DNA from: Neobacillus sp. SuZ13
Lineage (GTDB): Bacteria; Bacillota; Bacilli; Bacillales; Cytobacillaceae
Reading direction: 5' to 3'
Length of the DNA: 64,000 nucleotides
NCBI RefSeq assembly: GCF_030123365.1
Contig: NZ_CP126107.1
Coordinates: 2,341,501-2,405,500 of the forward strand
The notes below the pieces were generated by a model, which was not told the origin of the DNA, did no database searches, and saw only the letters and a program-made list of their open reading frames with translations. A program made the translations under genes and the position numbers. Of the stretch, positions 16,797 to 25,639 are shown in pieces; position 1 is the first letter of the stretch; every line of letters begins with the position of its first letter.

Positions 16797-18677
16797 TTGG
16801 AAAAACGATATTTTACAATTGGTATGGCAGGGCACATCGACCATGGGAAAACGTCCTTAACCAAAGCGTTAACCAATGTAGATACAGATAGATTAAAAGA
16901 AGAAAAGGAACGTCAAATTTCCATTGAGCTTGGCTTTGCACCATTATACGAAGATCATGAAATCCAAATTTCAGTGATTGATGTGCCAGGACACGAACGG
17001 TTTATCCGGCAAATGATCGCAGGCGTTGCTGGGATTGATTTGGTCGTGCTCGTCGTTGCTGCAGACGAAGGTGTGATGCCGCAAACGAGAGAGCACTTAG
17101 ACATCTTGAAATTCTTAGGGGTAAAAAATGGTTTGGTGGCCATATCAAAAATTGATCGAGTCGATGAAGAATTTATCGAACTTGTAAAAGATGATATTTT
17201 AGCGGAGCTTTCAGGAACAGTATTTGAGGGCGCACCGTTTGTTTTGGTAGACAATCCTTCTAAAAAAGGCATCGATGAGATCAAAGCATTAATCATTAGA
17301 ACGTTAAAGGAACAAGAAATGCGTGATGCGAAGGGGGCATTCCGTCTCCCGATTGACCAGGTATTTACAGTAAAGGGTCAAGGTACTGTTGTCCGAGGAA
17401 CGGTATATGAAGGAACAGTAGAAGAGGGACAAACCCTAAAAATTTTGCCCAAAGGGCTGGAAGTCAGAGCACGGCAGATTCAAGTCCACCATGCACCAGC
17501 TGAAAGGGCCTTCGCAGGTCAACGAACGGCAATTAACCTATCAGGTGTTTCTAAGGAAGATGTTGAAAGGGGAGATGTGCTTGTCTCCTCTGAACATTTC
17601 CTTGTCACGAAGACATTGGATGTAGCGATTCGTGTGGTTGAAGACCTTGAGCATATGGTCAAACAGAGGATGCCAATTAAGCTTCATATCGGTACTGCAG
17701 AGGTAATGGGGCGGATTGTCTTTTTTGACCGCAATGAAATCAAGGAGGAAAATGGCGAAATCCTATGTCAACTCAGACTTGAGGAAGAAATCCTGACAAA
17801 ACGCGGAGATCGCTTTATTCTACGTCGTCCAAGCCCGCAAGAGACGATTGGCGGGGGCTGGGTGATTGATCCACGTGGAAACAAATATCGATTTGGCAAT
17901 CAGACCATTGAAGAATTGGAAAAGAAAAAGGTTGGTTCACCAAAAGAGCGGATCACTGCTGCTTTAATGGAAGCAAAGTGCCTGCCGCTGGATGAGTTAA
18001 TCAAACGAACTTCTTTGGACGAGTTCATATTAACTGAAAAATTAAATGAAGAAGAATTTGTCTTATTTGACGGGAAAGAATATACGCTCCAATTGCTGAT
18101 CAATTCCATTGAGGAAGATATTTTTGATAGATTACAGGATTTTCATCTTCTCCATTCGATGAAAATAGGGATCAATAAAGCTGAGCTGTTGCAAATCCTT
18201 CAAAAAAGAGTTCCAAAGCATTTGCTGGATTTTGTTGTCGAGAATGGAATTGCCAATCAAATCTTTAACAGAAGAGGGCAGTTTGTTTCGTTAGCCAGTT
18301 TTGTGCCACATGTGCCCAAAAATTGGGCAAAGCGGACTGAAAATCTGATTGTAGAATTAAAAAAGGATGGATTAAAAGTTCGTTCCTTAAAAGAGTATTT
18401 TGCTGATGCCGGAATACCTGACACTCTGGAGGCGGATTTAAGACGCTTTTTAGAAGAGGAAGGATTACTTGTTCTGCTGGATGCCCAGTTTGCCTATCAT
18501 GGAGATGTGTTTCAACAAGCAGTTGCTAAATTGCGCAGTCAAACAGGAGCACAATTTGATGTCGGAGTTGCGAAAGATGTTCTTGAACTTTCACGGAAGT
18601 ATATGATCCCGTTTTTAGAAAAATTAGATTCAATGGGTCTGACCAAACGTGTGGAAAATAAGCGAATTTGGAAATAG
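16797..18677 (+). CDS. selB: Selenocysteine-specific elongation factor SelB
   Basis: SelB is a GTPase that delivers Sec-tRNA to UGA codons marked by a SECIS hairpin. G-motifs are intact: GHIDHGKTSL (residues 12-21), DVPGHERFI, and SKID for the guanine base. Translation-factor barrel domains follow (about residues 175-340), and the C-terminal half carries the winged helices that bind SECIS RNA. TTG 16797 is the likely start because AGGTGG lies five bases upstream; an in-frame GTG nine bases earlier has no binding site. Its length (626 residues) is normal for SelB. No selA, selD, selC or recognisable selenoprotein lies in the window. Confidence 0.95.
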   Translation: MEKRYFTIGMAGHIDHGKTSLTKALTNVDTDRLKEEKERQISIELGFAPLYEDHEIQISVIDVPGHERFIRQMIAGVAGIDLVVLVVAADEGVMPQTREHLDILKFLGVKNGLVAISKIDRVDEEFIELVKDDILAELSGTVFEGAPFVLVDNPSKKGIDEIKALIIRTLKEQEMRDAKGAFRLPIDQVFTVKGQGTVVRGTVYEGTVEEGQTLKILPKGLEVRARQIQVHHAPAERAFAGQRTAINLSGVSKEDVERGDVLVSSEHFLVTKTLDVAIRVVEDLEHMVKQRMPIKLHIGTAEVMGRIVFFDRNEIKEENGEILCQLRLEEEILTKRGDRFILRRPSPQETIGGGWVIDPRGNKYRFGNQTIEELEKKKVGSPKERITAALMEAKCLPLDELIKRTSLDEFILTEKLNEEEFVLFDGKEYTLQLLINSIEEDIFDRLQDFHLLHSMKIGINKAELLQILQKRVPKHLLDFVVENGIANQIFNRRGQFVSLASFVPHVPKNWAKRTENLIVELKKDGLKVRSLKEYFADAGIPDTLEADLRRFLEEEGLLVLLDAQFAYHGDVFQQAVAKLRSQTGAQFDVGVAKDVLELSRKYMIPFLEKLDSMGLTKRVENKRIWK

Positions 18678-18683
18678 GAAGAA

Positions 18684-18722
18684 AAAATGCCTCTATTCCG
18701 AGATGGAATGGAGGCATTTTGT
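18684..18722. terminator. Bidirectional terminator
   Basis: AAAATGCCTC/GAGGCATTTT stem with a second inner ATTCC/GGAAT stem, between convergent selB and the TerD-like gene. Confidence 0.9.
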
Positions 18723-18725
18723 CGA

Positions 18726-20165
18726 TCAAGATAAAAATTCTGCCGGGTTTAGACCGAGTTCACGGCAGATATCGCTAACCATTTGCTTTTCGTTGTTGTC
18801 AAAATTTCCATCAGCATAGCCAATGGCGATACAATACCGGGCGACCAGACGAGCAATTTCAGGCTTGGTTCTTATTTTTCCAAGAGCACGGAAGGCCTCC
18901 GCGCGACCCATCATTCGGTCATTTTCTATTCTAGAAACAAACATGTTAAATTTTTGAATAACCTTCGTCGTATCAAAAACTCGTAATTCTTCACTTTGAT
19001 GGACGAACTCAATCATTTTCTGGCGTTCAGAAGCATCCAAGTACCCATCTGCCATGGCAACTAAAGCACAGGCAGCAACCACTGCCTCAAGGACATCCTG
19101 ACTTTTGTAGCGATTAAAGAGTTCCTGTGCTTTTCTCTTTGAATTGTTTGCCCATTCAGCGTAATCGGTTTGCGAAGGGGACCAGGAATTGCCGCAGCTA
19201 TTACATGAAAATTTTAATTGGTTTTTCCCGATGAATCCGCCAAGCAGGCCGACAGGACCAAGGATGAGTCCGCCAATAGCTGCTTTACCCAGACCAAATC
19301 CTTTCTTTCCAGTCCTCACATTTGACGAGTGGCAGCGCGGACAAATGATTTCATCTCCACCATATGTCTGGTGTGAATTGACCGTCGCAGGATACGACTG
19401 TGTCGGAAATCCGTAGGCAGGCTGTTGGTAGGATGATTCAGGTTGAAGATGTGTACGCTGCTGATTAGGGTTTGAATAATTTTGTTGGTATGGATTACTC
19501 TGCTGGAACGGATTAGGGCTTGATTGGCTTTGCTGGTATGAATTAGGACTTTGTTGGTAACTTGGCGGTGCTGGTACACTTGAAGATGGATCATCAACGG
19601 CAATCCCAAAGTTCCTGCAAAGTGCTGCAAGGCCTCCTTGAAAACCGCTGGCTATCGCATTAAACTTCCATTCGCCATTGTGCCGGTACAATTCAGCGGC
19701 GACAATCGCTGTTTCTACCGTAAAGTCTCTGCCTAAGTTAAATCTTAATAATTCCTCCTGCGTTTGCTCATTAAAAATACGCACATAAGAGTCTGATATT
19801 TGTCCAAAATTTTGCCCTTTCATTTGAGCATCATGGATGGTAATGGTGAATGCAACCCGATGGATATGGGAAGGTACTCTAGCTAAATCAATCCTGATTT
19901 GCTCATCATCTTGCGCTCCTGCACCGGTACGATTGTCACCACTGTAGATGATTGATCCGTTTGCGCCATTTGGATTATTATAAAACACAAAATCCTGATC
20001 ACTGTTCACTTTTCCAGATTCACCTAATAAAAAGGCAGATGCATCTAAATCAAAGTTTGAACCCTGCTGATTAATATTCCATCCTAACCCGACCACGACA
20101 TTTTGCAGGCCAGGGTGAGATTTGGTTAAATCTACTTTTTGTCCCTTGCTAAGTGTAACACCCAC
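18726..20165 (-). CDS. TerD domain, zinc ribbon and TerB-like domain fusion protein
   Basis: This 479-residue protein joins three modules. Residues 1-190 are a TerD domain with its calcium-binding NFDLDASAFLL motif and the GDNRTGAG loop. A flexible Q/S/P/N-rich linker (about 195-265) follows. Then comes a CPRC...CNSC zinc ribbon split by a glycine-rich hydrophobic insert (GLGKAAIGGLILGPVGLLGG). Residues 335-479 are a TerB-like all-helical domain (AACALVAMADGYLDASERQKM). TerD and TerB proteins occur in stress and membrane-linked tellurite-resistance systems. Start is GTG with GGAGTG upstream. It stands alone rather than in a ter operon. Confidence 0.88.
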   Translation of the reverse strand: MGVTLSKGQKVDLTKSHPGLQNVVVGLGWNINQQGSNFDLDASAFLLGESGKVNSDQDFVFYNNPNGANGSIIYSGDNRTGAGAQDDEQIRIDLARVPSHIHRVAFTITIHDAQMKGQNFGQISDSYVRIFNEQTQEELLRFNLGRDFTVETAIVAAELYRHNGEWKFNAIASGFQGGLAALCRNFGIAVDDPSSSVPAPPSYQQSPNSYQQSQSSPNPFQQSNPYQQNYSNPNQQRTHLQPESSYQQPAYGFPTQSYPATVNSHQTYGGDEIICPRCHSSNVRTGKKGFGLGKAAIGGLILGPVGLLGGFIGKNQLKFSCNSCGNSWSPSQTDYAEWANNSKRKAQELFNRYKSQDVLEAVVAACALVAMADGYLDASERQKMIEFVHQSEELRVFDTTKVIQKFNMFVSRIENDRMMGRAEAFRALGKIRTKPEIARLVARYCIAIGYADGNFDNNEKQMVSDICRELGLNPAEFLS

Positions 20166-20330
20166 TTTATTTCACTCCTCAACGATTATGTTCCTATGTA
20201 CATTATAATGTATTTTTAAATAAGGGAAAAATTTCTAGATGTTCCAGGTTCCTTTACTAGTTATATGTACGAAAAAATGATGAAAAAGTTTCAAAATAAA
20301 ATGAAGGAAACTAATTTGCCCGTTTTCTAT

Positions 20331-20520
20331 AAGGCTGTGTTAAACATGTCTGTTGATTTCCGTTCCAGGTGCTTCGCTTTCCGCGGGCGTTGCGGGGAGC
20401 CTCCTCGGCGCCTTTAGCGCCTGCGGGGTCTCCCCAGCCCCGTACTCCCGCAGGAGTCTTCGCACCTTCCACTCCAATCAACAGAGTGCCAAAATCAAAA
20501 TTAACATTTAACACAGCCTT
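20331..20520. repeat. MITE-like element, copy 1
   Basis: A 190-bp non-coding element has perfect 14-bp terminal inverted repeats (AAGGCTGTGTTAAA at 20331-20344 and its complement at 20507-20520). The GC-rich core is internally palindromic. Copy 2 lies inverted at 24192-24379. It occupies most of the 20166-20561 gap. No transposase is encoded and no clear target duplication is seen. Confidence 0.85.
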
Positions 20521-20561
20521 CATAAAAAATTACGCTGATCCATTGGACCAGCGTAGTTGAA

Positions 20562-23500
20562 TTAGTCGATAAGATTGGTATCATTTTTATTTTTTATAAA
20601 TGGCCACCAGTTGGCTTCGCCAAATGTTTTCACCATTACAGGGACAAACAATGGAAGTACGACAAGGGAGTACAAGGCTAATCCGATTAATAGAATCGTA
20701 GCAATTTCCAGCAAGGATAATACGCCTGATGGCATCATTGCGGCAAAGGTACCTCCTAAGATAATCGCTGCTGAAATAATAACGGTTCCCATCTTTTTCA
20801 TCGACAGAAGAATGGCTTTTTCAACTGGCATGTTTCGATATTCGTTGAAGCGATCCATTAAGAAAATACTGTAATCGATTCCTAAGGCTACTAATATAAC
20901 AAAGGCAAAGAAAGGCACCGCCCAGCTTATTCCAGAGTATCCTAATAAATTAACAAAGATTTTTTCTGAAATGGCCATCGAAGTATAGTAGGTTAAGACG
21001 AGTGAGCCAATCAGATAGAGCGGCATTATGAGGGAACGAAGCAGGATCACTAAGATAATACTAATCCCAACAAGCATTAGCACTACGGTTCTTGAATAAT
21101 CCGCTTTTGAAATAGAATCAAGGTCGTTATGCATACTTGATACACCGCCAACCGCCACTTTAGCATTTTCGAGTTTGGTGTCCTTAATCACGCGTTTGAC
21201 TGCTTGCTTTATTTCTGGAACGCGGTCAATCGCTTCATTAGAATATGGATTTTTACTAAAGATCACATCAATCGTCATAACTTTTCGATCTTTTGACAAG
21301 TAAGCGTCGAGTGCTTGCTCAAAGTCATTACTGTCTAGCACGTCCTGCGGAATATAAAATCCATTTTGTTTCTGATTGGATACTTCAGATAAGTAATCTT
21401 GAGCAGAATTCAGTCCGTCCGACACTTTATTTAAACCATCCGCACTTTGGGTTAAGCCATCTGAAAGCTGTGTAATCTGATTTCCCATATCTTGAAATCC
21501 TGTTAGGAGCTGTTTTTGCCCGTCATTGATTCCGGAGAGTCCACCGGTAAATTGGGGAAGTCCAGCAATGACTTTTCCTTGTCCTACAGCCATTTTGTCT
21601 AGTCCAGTTTCAAGATCGGAAATCCCTTTTAACAGACCTTCCATTCCGGTAATCAGGGCTTTCTGGCCAACTGTAATTTCTGTGAATTTACTGTTCGCAA
21701 ACTCTATACCTTCTTGTGCACCTTTAAGTCCAGCATTTAATTGCTGTAACGCGCCAGTTAATTCTTTTGTTGCAGTTTGTGAACCCTGAACAGTCATTTT
21801 AATAGCTTGATAGTTTTGATTTTGACTGATATCACTGTATTGTTGTTCTAGATTTGAAAAATATTGATTAGTAGCTGTTAGAGTTTTGTTCAAGGAATCT
21901 AATCCTGTTGCTACTTTTTCATATTGCCCATGGAGCTCAGCTAATCCTGTACTTGCCTTTTTATAGCCAGCGAGCAATTGTTTGCTTCCGGCTAAAACCT
22001 CTTCGGATTTTTCCTTAACCTGGGTTAAACCATCTTTAATCTGGGCAGAGCCTGCGGAACCAGATCTAAGTCCTTTCTCAATAACTGTCAGCCCGCCTTG
22101 GATGTCGCCCATCCCTGTTTTTAGTTTATTAGTTCCATTTATTAACTCGCTTATTCCATCGGTGGCTTCCTTCATTTTCGGCTGATTGGCTGCCATTTGA
22201 CTGCCAGCTTCCTCCAGGCCATCGCTGATTTTTTTTATTCCATCATTACCTTGCTCGAGGCCTTCCCCGAGACTTGCCACCTGTTTGGATAGATATAAAT
22301 CATCAATTGTTTCCCCAGTTGGACGGGTTACTGACCGTACAGAATTCACATCGTTGACACGTGCGAGCTCTTGACTTATTTTTTCTGTTATAGCCATATA
22401 TTCGGAAGTATTCATTTGATCATCGTTTTTAATGACAATTTGGGTAGGCATAGATTCGCCTGGTCCAAATGAATCAGAAATAATATTAAAACCCTTTATC
22501 GATGGAAAATCATCACTGATTTCCTCAAGTGAATTAAAAGATAATTGATCCTTATAGGTGAATAAGAAGGGGATAGAGATGACCCCTACAATAATAAATG
22601 CAATCAATGGACGTGCGAGTGCAAACCTGCCCACCAATCCCCAAAATTTACTTTCACTGTGTTCCAGTTTGCCCTTGGATGGCCAAAATAATTTTTTGCC
22701 AAGCACAGCCATGAAGAAGGGGACGATTGTAACAAGGGCGATTAATAGGATTGCTACACCTACGGCAACCGCCGCTGCTGATTGATAGAGCTTAAAGGTC
22801 GAAAAGCCAATCGAAGCAAACCCAATCATAACGGCAACCCCGCTAAAGAATACCGTTTTTCCTGCGGTACGGTAGGTTTCCACAATCGATTCTGTTACAC
22901 TATCATTCTTTGCCATTTCTTCTTTAAAGCGGCTAAGCAGTAAAATGCAATAGTCTGTTCCAATACCAAAAAGGACAGCAACTAAGAAAATCTGTGTAAA
23001 GGTTGAGAGTGGAAAGTTAACTTTATCCACTAATAAAGAAACAATTGATTGAGCTGTAAGATAACTGAACCCCACCGTAACCAATGGAATAATTGGTGCT
23101 ATTGCCGATCGAAACACGAGTAGAAGCACGATCAGAATAAATCCTACCGTAATTCCTTCTGTTTTTTTCAATCCTTCTTGCGAGTTGGTGACAAGGTCAT
23201 CGCTGATTACCCAGTTACCTGTATAGTAATGATCCAGTTTTACATTATCAATTTCTTGATATAATTCATCTGCAATTTCTTTGGCTTCACGGCCATTTAC
23301 ATCCACCTTTACCGAAACAAGAATGGTTTTTCCATCCTCAGCTACCAGTTGGTCTTTTAGTTCGGCTTGCTTAAAGTGGGTTAAAATTTCGGAAATTCCG
23401 AGCTTTTTCTTGTTTTTCTCAAGCTGATTCACGGCTTTTTCCGCACTTTCAAAATCGGCCTTGGTTAACTTTTTATCACTATGAAAAACTAACGCGGTTT

Positions 23501-23702
23501 GTAGATTACTGCCACTGTTTTCACTAGATTGAACATCTTTAAGGATTTTTTCGGCAATAGTTGAGGAGTAGCCTTCCGGTACAGTAATTTGCCCTTTCTC
23601 CCGAACTAGTGCCTCCATATTTGGTGCCACCATAAATAGGGCGGTGATAACGAGGATCCACGCGAGTAATATAAACCATTTTCCTTTTATTATCGCTTTC
23701 AC
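20562..23702 (-). CDS. MMPL/RND family transporter, YdgH-like
   Basis: This 1046-residue membrane protein has two MMPL blocks. The N-terminal one follows a first helix and a roughly 170-residue outer loop, then six helices with GTDYCILLLSRFKEE. The C-terminal block has the matching GIDYSIFLMDRFNEY. Between them is a long extracytoplasmic region (about residues 470-800) with many QLLAG/GLxxI heptad repeats, likely a helical coiled hairpin. It should export lipophilic compounds using the proton gradient. It lies 3 bases after the marR gene, an arrangement like ydgG-ydgH of B. subtilis, and is likely repressed by that MarR. Confidence 0.92.
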   Translation of the reverse strand: MKAIIKGKWFILLAWILVITALFMVAPNMEALVREKGQITVPEGYSSTIAEKILKDVQSSENSGSNLQTALVFHSDKKLTKADFESAEKAVNQLEKNKKKLGISEILTHFKQAELKDQLVAEDGKTILVSVKVDVNGREAKEIADELYQEIDNVKLDHYYTGNWVISDDLVTNSQEGLKKTEGITVGFILIVLLLVFRSAIAPIIPLVTVGFSYLTAQSIVSLLVDKVNFPLSTFTQIFLVAVLFGIGTDYCILLLSRFKEEMAKNDSVTESIVETYRTAGKTVFFSGVAVMIGFASIGFSTFKLYQSAAAVAVGVAILLIALVTIVPFFMAVLGKKLFWPSKGKLEHSESKFWGLVGRFALARPLIAFIIVGVISIPFLFTYKDQLSFNSLEEISDDFPSIKGFNIISDSFGPGESMPTQIVIKNDDQMNTSEYMAITEKISQELARVNDVNSVRSVTRPTGETIDDLYLSKQVASLGEGLEQGNDGIKKISDGLEEAGSQMAANQPKMKEATDGISELINGTNKLKTGMGDIQGGLTVIEKGLRSGSAGSAQIKDGLTQVKEKSEEVLAGSKQLLAGYKKASTGLAELHGQYEKVATGLDSLNKTLTATNQYFSNLEQQYSDISQNQNYQAIKMTVQGSQTATKELTGALQQLNAGLKGAQEGIEFANSKFTEITVGQKALITGMEGLLKGISDLETGLDKMAVGQGKVIAGLPQFTGGLSGINDGQKQLLTGFQDMGNQITQLSDGLTQSADGLNKVSDGLNSAQDYLSEVSNQKQNGFYIPQDVLDSNDFEQALDAYLSKDRKVMTIDVIFSKNPYSNEAIDRVPEIKQAVKRVIKDTKLENAKVAVGGVSSMHNDLDSISKADYSRTVVLMLVGISIILVILLRSLIMPLYLIGSLVLTYYTSMAISEKIFVNLLGYSGISWAVPFFAFVILVALGIDYSIFLMDRFNEYRNMPVEKAILLSMKKMGTVIISAAIILGGTFAAMMPSGVLSLLEIATILLIGLALYSLVVLPLFVPVMVKTFGEANWWPFIKNKNDTNLID

Positions 23703-23705
23703 TGT

Positions 23706-24167
23706 TTATTCCCCCAGTTCTTCCTTTTTCTTGTTGACTAATATTTGTGCTAATTTTTCATACGTATTTATAAAAGTAGTAATTTCCGATTCTTCAAATT
23801 GGGTAATGATGGATTCAACAAGCAGTTGAACTTTTTCTTGGCAATTTTCGTAAAGATCGTAACCTCCCGTTGTTAGTGTTAAGTAAACCACTCTGCGATC
23901 GTTTTCATCACGAGTTCTTTGTATCAGTCCTCGATCGACCATTCGATTAATGATGGCGGTGATGGCGCTTTTATTAACCTCGAAAGCATCGGCCAGTTCC
24001 GTAGAAGTGCATTCCTTTGCTTGATGAATATATCTTAAAATGTAATGCTGATCGTTTGTGAGTTCGTCGCCAATTTGCCCCTTGATTAAATATTCGGCTT
24101 TTTTGTGGACTTGAAAAGATACGGAAACATACCGGTCGATTAACTCTTGAATGACGTTTTTATCCAT
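23706..24167 (-). CDS. MarR family transcriptional regulator
   Basis: This 153-residue winged-helix protein shows the MarR pattern: DQHYILRYIHQAKECTSTELAD, recognition helix KSAITAIINRMVDRGLIQR, and wing DENDRRVVYLTLT. ATG 24167 is chosen because AGAGGTG lies nine bases upstream; the open frame continues to 24341, but that part is encoded by the MITE-like element and has no ribosome binding site. It is the first gene of an operon with the MMPL exporter and probably represses it in response to a small ligand. Confidence 0.92.
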   Translation of the reverse strand: MDKNVIQELIDRYVSVSFQVHKKAEYLIKGQIGDELTNDQHYILRYIHQAKECTSTELADAFEVNKSAITAIINRMVDRGLIQRTRDENDRRVVYLTLTTGGYDLYENCQEKVQLLVESIITQFEESEITTFINTYEKLAQILVNKKKEELGE

Positions 24168-24191
24168 GAATGTTTTCACCTCTTTATTTAT

Positions 24192-24379
24192 AAGGCTGTG
24201 ATAAGGTAATGTTGATTTTGGCACTCTGTTGATTGGAGTGGAAGGTGCGAAGACTCCTGCGGGAGTACGGGGCAGGGGAGACCCCGCAGGCGCTAAAAGC
24301 GCCGAGGAGGCTCCCCGCAACGCCCGCGGAAAGCGAAGCACCTGGAACGGAAATCAACAGACAAGTTTAACACAGCCAT
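24192..24379. repeat. MITE-like element, copy 2 (inverted)
   Basis: This copy is inverted relative to 20331-20520 and about 95% identical by eye. One end is intact (TTTAACACAGCC at 24366-24377) and the other has diverged (AAGGCTGTGATAAG). It separates the marR promoter from the marR start codon. Confidence 0.85.
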
Positions 24380-24388
24380 TTATTAAAA

Positions 24389-24448
24389 TAGTTCAACTAT
24401 TTAACTATTCACTTGTTAAACTATATAATAACCAAAAATTGCTGTCAA
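24389..24448 (-). promoter_or_regulatory. marR-mmpL promoter and likely operator
   Basis: Minus strand TTGACA (24443-24448), 17-bp spacer and TATAGT (24420-24425). Just downstream (24389-24420) lie interleaved AGTT/AACT repeats, a likely MarR autoregulatory site. The resulting leader is about 246 nt and includes the MITE-like copy. Confidence 0.65.
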
Positions 24449-24489
24449 TCGATATAAACTTTTTTCAATTCGGTGATTCCTCGCAAATC

Positions 24490-24528
24490 TTAAGAACTTT
24501 TAAGGAAAAGTTAAGGATTAAACATAAT
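24490..24528 (+). promoter_or_regulatory. TTAAG direct repeats at the adaptor gene promoter
   Basis: TTAAG occurs at 24490, 24500 and 24511, about one helical turn apart, ending just upstream of CATAAT (24523-24528). This is the layout of an OmpR-family response regulator site. Confidence 0.6.
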
Positions 24529-24596
24529 ACTGGTTGTAAGTTAGAAATTTTGGCATCCTGGGCGGAATTCAGGAACGCAAAAAGGAGTTAGTAAAA

Positions 24597-25544
24597 ATGA
24601 AAAAATGGATAGTAATTGCAGGTAGCGTCCTAGTTATCGGTTTTGTCGGATATCAATGGAAACCATTATCGCTAAGTCCAAAAACCGTGTCTGCGCAAGT
24701 TAGAACGGCAGTGGTTCAAAAAGGTACGTTAAACTTTAACATCAGCGGTTCGGGAACTGTACAGGCGGTAACCAGCGAAGATATTAAATCAAAGTTTGAT
24801 AATAGTGAAATAGACGAGGTGTTAGTAGAGGTTGGTGAGAAAGTAAAGAAAGGTGATGAATTAATTACCTTTTCGGATGGAAGTGATCCTGTAACAGCAT
24901 CAGTCACTGGAGTTGTTACGAGCCTTGCAGTTTCAGCAGGCGAGCGTGTTACGAATGGACAAGTCGTTGCCCATGTAACCAATTACAACGAATTACAAAC
25001 CGTGGTCCAAATTGATGAACTTGATATTTCCAAAATAAAAAAGAAACAGTCCGTTAACCTAATAATTAATGCGTTTCCTGATCAAACACTTACTGGCAAA
25101 GTTTCAGCTATTTCTGAAGAAGGAACATCCTCAAGCGGAGTTTCCACTTTCGCTGTTACCATTCATATTGACAAACCAGATCAACTTAAAGTCGGGATGA
25201 GTGCGGAAGCACAGATTTTAACGGTAAGGAAGGAAGATGCACTTTATGTTCCGCTTGAGGCGGTATATACATCAAACAAGGAGAAATATGTCATCATCAA
25301 TTCAAAGAACGCAGATAATACCGCCTCTGAAACTAAGAAAAAAACGATTCAAACTGGCATAGCAAATGAAGATTATGTTGAAATAACAAAAGGTTTGTCA
25401 GAGGGTGAAATGATTAAGTTACCGCAATTAGCAAAAGCTAGCTCGTCTAAAACTTCAACTACTAATACACAAGGTAGTGTTTTTGGAGGTCTAAGCAACG
25501 CGGGAGGAATGAACCGTAACTTTGGAGGCAGGGGTGGAAATTAA
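24597..25544 (+). CDS. Membrane-fusion (HlyD/RND adaptor) protein
   Basis: This 315-residue protein has one N-terminal membrane segment (residues 5-20). A biotinyl-lipoyl-like domain follows, split into halves: GSGTVQAVTSEDIKSK and TASVTGVVTSLAVSAGERV. Then come a beta-barrel domain and a membrane-proximal domain, typical of adaptors for MacAB-type or RND exporters. There is almost no hairpin between the lipoyl halves, as in short Gram-positive adaptors. The C-terminal 40 residues are Ser/Thr/Gly/Asn rich. AAAGGAG precedes the ATG. No exporter gene is adjacent; a two-component system follows instead. Confidence 0.85.
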   Translation: MKKWIVIAGSVLVIGFVGYQWKPLSLSPKTVSAQVRTAVVQKGTLNFNISGSGTVQAVTSEDIKSKFDNSEIDEVLVEVGEKVKKGDELITFSDGSDPVTASVTGVVTSLAVSAGERVTNGQVVAHVTNYNELQTVVQIDELDISKIKKKQSVNLIINAFPDQTLTGKVSAISEEGTSSSGVSTFAVTIHIDKPDQLKVGMSAEAQILTVRKEDALYVPLEAVYTSNKEKYVIINSKNADNTASETKKKTIQTGIANEDYVEITKGLSEGEMIKLPQLAKASSSKTSTTNTQGSVFGGLSNAGGMNRNFGGRGGN

Positions 25545-25639
25545 ATAGGAGGTAATTTTCCTCGTTTAATTGAAAGGTAAACAGCAATCAGGTTTGTTTG
25601 CTATAATTATTTTTATATGATGCATAGGAGAGAAAGAGA

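Noticed and set aside
24168..24341. N-terminal extension of MarR by 58 residues
   Set aside because: The extension is encoded by the MITE-like element and begins without a ribosome binding site. The internal ATG at 24167 has AGAGGTG upstream and matches the normal MarR length.
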